DNA of 64,000 nucleotides, from NCBI GenBank assembly GCA_965219705.1, contig OZ244789.1:744001-808000 (forward strand), given 5' to 3'. Made by a program: the position numbers and the translations under genes. Under the pieces are notes generated by a model. The model was not told the origin of the DNA. It worked only from the letters and a program-made list of their open reading frames with translations, and did not search any database. This DNA is from JAJECS01 sp965219705. GTDB lineage: Bacteria; Chloroflexota; UBA11872. Positions within the stretch are counted from its first letter, which is position 1, and each line of letters opens with the position of its first letter. Positions 60,039-64,000 of this stretch are shown one piece after another.

Positions 60039-61145
60039 CTAGGCGGGCGTCACGGCGGCGTGTCGGGAGGACATGCGCTCAAGACGCTCCGGGTCGGGTT
60101 CGGGGAGGCCGTTGGTAGCGGGTGCGAAGGTGAGATCGGGCTCGAGCTCCAGCGCGGGCCTCGCCAGGTCCTGGCGATAGAACTTCGACGATGGGAACAA
60201 GTCGCCGGGATAGGTGAAGTTGGGCAGCGTGGCCAACTCCACGCACAGCGCCGCTCCCACGGAGCTTTCGAGCATCCCGCCGATCCACACCGGGATGCCG
60301 CTATCCCGGCAGACGTCGTGCATCGCGACCGAGTTGGTAAACCCGCCGGCGCGGCCGGGCTTGATGTTGACGTAGTGACAGGCGCCGATCTGGATGGCTT
60401 GGCGAACCATCTCGAGATCGCGCGCGGATTCGTCGAGGCAAATGGGCGTGTCGATTTTTCGCGCCAACTCCGCGTGGTCGAGGATGTCGTTCCAGCCGAG
60501 CGGCTGCTCTATAAACGCCAGCCCCAGATCGTCGATCGCCTCGAAGGTGGCGAGGTCGTCGAGGGTATAGCCGGCGTTGCAGTCGATGTGGATGAGGTGA
60601 TTCGGGAAGGCCGAGCGCACGGCGTGGAGCATGTCGACGTCCCAACCCGGCCGCACCTTGAGCTTGGTGCGCGGGAAGCCGGCGTCGACGGCCTGCTGCA
60701 TGTTGGCCAGGAGCATGTCGATCGAGTCCTGCACGCCGAAGTCGGCGCCGGCGATGACCGGGCGCGTCTCGCCGCCCAGCAGGCGGTGGAGGGGCGTGCC
60801 GGTGATCTTGCTCTCCAGGGTCCACCAACACAGCTCGACCGCCGCCTTGGCGAAACCGTTGCCCTTCGCGAACGCGAGCCGGTCATGGAGGTCCCGGGCG
60901 GTGTCGTAGTCACGCCCCACGACGTGCGGCCCGAATACCTCGGCCACCAGGTAGAACACGCCGCCGGCGCACTCGGCCACGTAGTGCGGGGCGAAGAATG
61001 GGGTCGCCTCGGCCCAGGCCTCGTGCTCGCCGCTGGTGGCCTTCACGAGCACCGAGTCGATGTCGTGGTCTTCCCCGTAGGCGGTGCGCCAAGGGTAGAT
61101 AAGCGGCATTCGAACGTAGTAGATGTCCAGGCGGTCAATGCGCAT
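60039..61145 (-). CDS. Enolase-superfamily enzyme (mandelate racemase/muconate lactonizing type, MenC/NSAR-like)
   Basis: 368 residues. The acid-base lysines are K161/K163 (TKLKVRPG) and K262 (VNIKPGRAGG). Metal ligands are D188 (HIDCNAGYT), E213 (FIEQPLGW) and D238 (ICLDES). The KxK/K pair and the PGRAGGFTN stretch place it with o-succinylbenzoate synthase/N-succinylamino acid racemase and related dipeptide epimerases. No other menaquinone gene is nearby, so a racemase role or broader acid-sugar chemistry is more likely than MenC. AGGAGGAGG lies upstream of the ATG. Confidence 0.9.
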   Translation of the reverse strand: MRIDRLDIYYVRMPLIYPWRTAYGEDHDIDSVLVKATSGEHEAWAEATPFFAPHYVAECAGGVFYLVAEVFGPHVVGRDYDTARDLHDRLAFAKGNGFAKAAVELCWWTLESKITGTPLHRLLGGETRPVIAGADFGVQDSIDMLLANMQQAVDAGFPRTKLKVRPGWDVDMLHAVRSAFPNHLIHIDCNAGYTLDDLATFEAIDDLGLAFIEQPLGWNDILDHAELARKIDTPICLDESARDLEMVRQAIQIGACHYVNIKPGRAGGFTNSVAMHDVCRDSGIPVWIGGMLESSVGAALCVELATLPNFTYPGDLFPSSKFYRQDLARPALELEPDLTFAPATNGLPEPDPERLERMSSRHAAVTPA

Positions 61146-61257
61146 GCAGGCCTCCTCCTGTACGCATGGTGACGGCGCGGCGCACGCGATGCAATAGCGG
61201 CACGGCGGCGGGATTCGGCGAGCTGCGGATGGCGGGCCAACCGGTGCGATGGACCAG

Positions 61258-63576
61258 CTAAGGGGTCCGGCGTTTGCGGCGAGTCTTTACGGGTGCGGCG
61301 GCCAACTTGGGCGGGGTAACCGCAGCGCCTTCCACGCTCACGTGGGGCAGCCAGCGCAGCGCCCGCGGCAGCCACCAGTTGCGAGTTCCCAGCAGTTTCA
61401 TCGAGGCCGGCACGACCACGGAGCGGATGAGCGTGGCGTCGATGAAGACGGCAACCGCGAGCCCAAAGCCAATCTGCTGAAATATGACCAGATCACCGGC
61501 GGCAAAGCCGCCGAACACGGCCACCATGATCAAGGCGGCGCCGGTGATGAGCGCACCCGTCCGCCGCAGGCCGAAGGCCACCGACTCGGTGTTGTCGCCG
61601 GTGTGGTCGAAGCGCTCGCGAATGCGGCTGAGCAGGAAGACGTGGTAGTCCATCGAGAGCCCGAACAGCACCGCAAAGAGCAGGATCGGGATCCAGGCCT
61701 CGATAGCGGTGACCTGCTGAAAGCCGAGCAGATCGGCGGCGAAGCCCATTTGAGAGACCAACACAATCAGGCCGTAGGCGGCGCCCACCGCCAAGAGATT
61801 CATGAGAATCGCCTTGGCCGGCACAACCAGCGAGCGGAAGACCACCATCAGCAGGACGAAGCTGACGCTCAGGACGATCCCGAAGACCAGCGGGGTGTAT
61901 TGCGCAGTCACGTCGAAGTAGGCCACGTTGCGCGCCGCGACGCCGGTGACGAAGGTCTCGGCCTCAGCGTCGGCCAGCGCCGTCGGAATGACGTCCGCGC
62001 GCAGGCGGCGGACGGCGTCGGCGCCGGCGTCGCTGGTGGGATCCACGACCAGCGGCACCGTGACGAGAGCGGCGGAGCCGTCGCGGCTGATTTCGAGGCG
62101 CGAGGGACCGAAGTCCGGGTCGGCGGCGAGGGCCGTCCGCAGCCGGGCGATGGCCGCCTGCACGTCGGCGGCGTTGGTGTCGCCTTCGACGACGATTTGG
62201 GCCGGCGAGAGCAAGCCGCCGAGAAACTCCCGCTGCAGCATGAGCACGCCGTCCCGGGCACGGGTTCCCGGCGGCAGGTTGGAAAGGCTGGAGGAACCCG
62301 TGTTGATCCCGATGTTGGGCACGGCGGCAGCCACGAGCAGTCCAACGGCGATGACGAGGCTGACAATCGGGCGGCGCATGACCGCGTAGGCCAAGCGGTC
62401 CCACAGGGGCCGGCCTCGCCGGCGTTTGGCGGCGGCGGCGAGCCGCCCCATAAACGGGATGCGGAGCGCATCGACGCGGTCGCCCATGAGGCTGAGCACC
62501 GCAGGGAGCAGGGTGAGCGCGGCGAGCACCGCCGCGGCGACGACGAGCACCGCGCCGGCCGCCAAGCCTTGGAAGACGTTCACCGGAACGACCAGCAGCC
62601 CGAGCAGGGCCACGATGACGACCATGCCGCTGATGAGCACGGCGCGGCTGGCCGTGGCGCCCGCGACGGTGATGGCCTCAATCGTGTCGCGGCCAGAACG
62701 GCGCTCCTCGCGGTAGCGCGAGACGACGAAGAGTGAGTAGTCGATGCCAACGGCCAAACCCATCATCGTGATCATGTTGACCACGAAGAACGAGAGATCG
62801 AAGACCTGACCGACCAGCGCGGTGGCGCCCAAGGCGATGACGATCGCGACGCCGGCGAGCACGATTGGGAGCAGCGCCGCGGCGAAGGCGCCAAAGACCA
62901 GGACGAGGATGAGAAAGGCGATCGGCAGAGCGACCAACTCGCCCTTTTGCAGGTCGCGCTCGGCGATGTCTTGGAAGTCCTGGCCGCCAGTGGCGCGGCC
63001 GGTGACGAAGGTCGTGAAGCCGTCCGCCTCGGCGGCGGCATCGACCACCGCATGGAGTTGGTGGACGTTGACGATGGCCTCCGCCAACTCGCCGGTCATG
63101 AGCACGGGCAGCAGCAGCGACTGCCGGTCCTGCGATACCAGCGACGGATCGCCGGTTTGGTAGTAGCTGACCACGCCCCGGACCGTTGCCGGGCCGAGGG
63201 CGGTGATGTCGGCGTGCAGTTGCTCGACCAAGGCCCGATAGGACGGCTCATCCACGGTGCTGGCCTCGGCCTGCACGATCACGAGCTCGGTGATGCCGCC
63301 CGGATGGTCGAACCGCTCGTCGATGATCTGCTCGGCAATGGCGTATTCGGGGTCGTTCGAGGCCCGCTGGACGGTGGTGAGCGCGCCGCCCAACTGCGTC
63401 GCGACCAGAGCGCCCGCGGCCACGAGGGTCGCGGCCCAAATGGCGACGGTGCGCCATGGGTGGCGCGCGCAGTCGGCGGCGAGACCTCCCAGCGAGCACG
63501 CGGGGAACTGCGGAACGTCAGCTTCACGCAGGCGCTTCCAGCACTGCGCGCCGTGGCGCCGCAGGAAATGCCTCAT
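61258..63576 (-). CDS. MMPL/RND-family membrane transporter
   Basis: About 772 residues with twelve membrane helices in two repeats, each with a large outside loop. The duplicated proton-relay region is visible: MGLAVGIDYSLFVVSRYREE in the first half and FGLSMDYHVFLLSRIRERFD in the second (aspartate-tyrosine pair). This is the MmpL-like/SSD architecture used to export lipids, hopanoids or drugs. ATG 63576 fits the family start (a short cytoplasmic helix before ATLVAAGALVATQLG); the longer frame adds unrelated residues. No regulator or adaptor gene is adjacent. Confidence 0.92.
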   Translation of the reverse strand: MRHFLRRHGAQCWKRLREADVPQFPACSLGGLAADCARHPWRTVAIWAATLVAAGALVATQLGGALTTVQRASNDPEYAIAEQIIDERFDHPGGITELVIVQAEASTVDEPSYRALVEQLHADITALGPATVRGVVSYYQTGDPSLVSQDRQSLLLPVLMTGELAEAIVNVHQLHAVVDAAAEADGFTTFVTGRATGGQDFQDIAERDLQKGELVALPIAFLILVLVFGAFAAALLPIVLAGVAIVIALGATALVGQVFDLSFFVVNMITMMGLAVGIDYSLFVVSRYREERRSGRDTIEAITVAGATASRAVLISGMVVIVALLGLLVVPVNVFQGLAAGAVLVVAAAVLAALTLLPAVLSLMGDRVDALRIPFMGRLAAAAKRRRGRPLWDRLAYAVMRRPIVSLVIAVGLLVAAAVPNIGINTGSSSLSNLPPGTRARDGVLMLQREFLGGLLSPAQIVVEGDTNAADVQAAIARLRTALAADPDFGPSRLEISRDGSAALVTVPLVVDPTSDAGADAVRRLRADVIPTALADAEAETFVTGVAARNVAYFDVTAQYTPLVFGIVLSVSFVLLMVVFRSLVVPAKAILMNLLAVGAAYGLIVLVSQMGFAADLLGFQQVTAIEAWIPILLFAVLFGLSMDYHVFLLSRIRERFDHTGDNTESVAFGLRRTGALITGAALIMVAVFGGFAAGDLVIFQQIGFGLAVAVFIDATLIRSVVVPASMKLLGTRNWWLPRALRWLPHVSVEGAAVTPPKLAAAPVKTRRKRRTP

Positions 63577-64000
63577 CGATCCGCCGCCGGGCCGCGCTCG
63601 ATCAGGTTCGGTGCCAACTAGGTCCTGTCTACGCCCAAGCCGCAAGTTGCAGCAGCACGCGGCGCGGAGGCATGCCGCAAGGAGTGCCTAAAGCCTGGTC
63701 CGCACGAGCTGCTTCCGCCGTGGAGGCAGCTCCCGCCCCGTGAAGCCATGCTCGGCGATGTGGGAGATCGCATGGAGCCGGTGCAGGTCTTGAGCGGCAG
63801 ACATTGCCGCGTGCTACGCGTAGCTAGTGTGTGGCCCGTTCGGACTGCGCCTGTGTGAGTTCCACGACGCCATGGCAGGACACATTCCCACTTGTGTGAG
63901 CAGACCTACATTGCGGACGGCAACAGGCGTCCCGCGGAGCGCGTTGGCGCTCCGCGGGACGTGGCACGCTAGGGTCGAGCCAGCGGCACGGCGGGAGACG
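63577..64000. other. Gene-free stretch with one strong hairpin
   Basis: No convincing gene. A TGTGTGAG direct repeat occurs near 63852 and 63892. A 38-codon minus-strand frame (63688-63804) lacks a ribosome-binding site and family similarity. The main feature is the hairpin at 63928-63961, listed separately. Confidence 0.5.
63928..63961. repeat. Perfect 15-bp stem-loop
   Basis: CGTCCCGCGGAGCGC pairs perfectly with GCGCTCCGCGGGACG around a GTTG loop. With no U-tract on either side it is either a strong 3' hairpin or a palindromic repeat whose flanks lie beyond the window. Confidence 0.75.

Noticed and set aside
60039..61145. Assignment of the enolase-superfamily gene as menC in menaquinone synthesis
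   Set aside because: The active-site residues fit, but no other menaquinone gene lies nearby, and the neighbours are catabolic genes and transporters, so the specific role is left open.
63688..63804. Minus-strand 38-codon frame near the window end
   Set aside because: There is no ribosome-binding site, no membrane or domain pattern and no neighbour to support it. It could be a fragment of a lost gene, but that cannot be shown.

Overview
The window is dense, GC-rich bacterial chromosome with genes on both strands, one tRNA (Cys, GCA), and no rRNA or CRISPR array. The best guess for the host is a Chloroflexota bacterium of the SAR202/Dehalococcoidia or sponge-associated type. This is inferred from several co-occurring traits: a long Lhr helicase, a MrfA/MrfB pair, a rodZ-pgsA pair, an rpsF-ssb-rpsR cluster, and many paralogous catabolic enzymes (phytanoyl-CoA dioxygenase-like, Gfo/Idh/MocA, HpcH/HpaI, enolase superfamily, SDR). 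No marker gene here proves the placement.

Layout. 1-4.1 kb is an accessory islet. It holds the 3' part of a type ISP restriction-modification gene damaged by palindromic repeats, a HicB antitoxin with only a remnant of hicA, and an uncharacterised HEPN/OB-like protein with A+T-richer coding sequence. 4.5-12.6 kb carries a large Lhr helicase, a thioredoxin/CcdA thiol-redox pair preceded by a coupled 49-aa ORF, a one-pass membrane protein and tRNA-Cys. 12.8-20.9 kb (minus strand) has a DEDD exonuclease/GIY-YIG fusion, a holin-like membrane protein, a hydroxyacid dehydrogenase, a sugar isomerase-like protein and dnaE. 21-28.9 kb has an MFS transporter, a parvulin foldase, the bS6-SSB-bS18 cluster, an alpha/beta hydrolase, a type 5 uracil-DNA glycosylase and mnmG.

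28.97-34.3 kb contains a tightly coupled four-gene operon of unrecognised membrane-associated proteins, the last ending in an HflK/SPFH-like domain, behind a consensus TATAAT. It is followed by rodZ and pgsA. This operon is the best candidate for an undescribed system. 34.5-37.7 kb has three Gfo/Idh/MocA oxidoreductases. 38.2-41.9 kb is mrfB-mrfA, a helicase/exonuclease repair pair. 42.2-47.1 kb has four phytanoyl-CoA dioxygenase-like genes, three of them a tandem amplification with duplicated, covarying 3' hairpins.

47.2-61.1 kb is mostly catabolic: SDRs, a DapA-family aldolase, a D-threonine aldolase/D-serine dehydratase-like PLP enzyme, methylmalonate-semialdehyde dehydrogenase, an O-methyltransferase, two HpcH/HpaI aldolases, a GNAT acetyltransferase, a quinone oxidoreductase, an MFS transporter and an enolase-superfamily enzyme. 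An MMPL/RND exporter closes the window.

Two window-wide patterns stand out. First, several families of short palindromic repeats sit in intergenic gaps and even inside a coding sequence. Second, four genes that begin transcription units have a TANNNT box 6-8 nt before the start codon and no Shine-Dalgarno, which suggests leaderless mRNAs.
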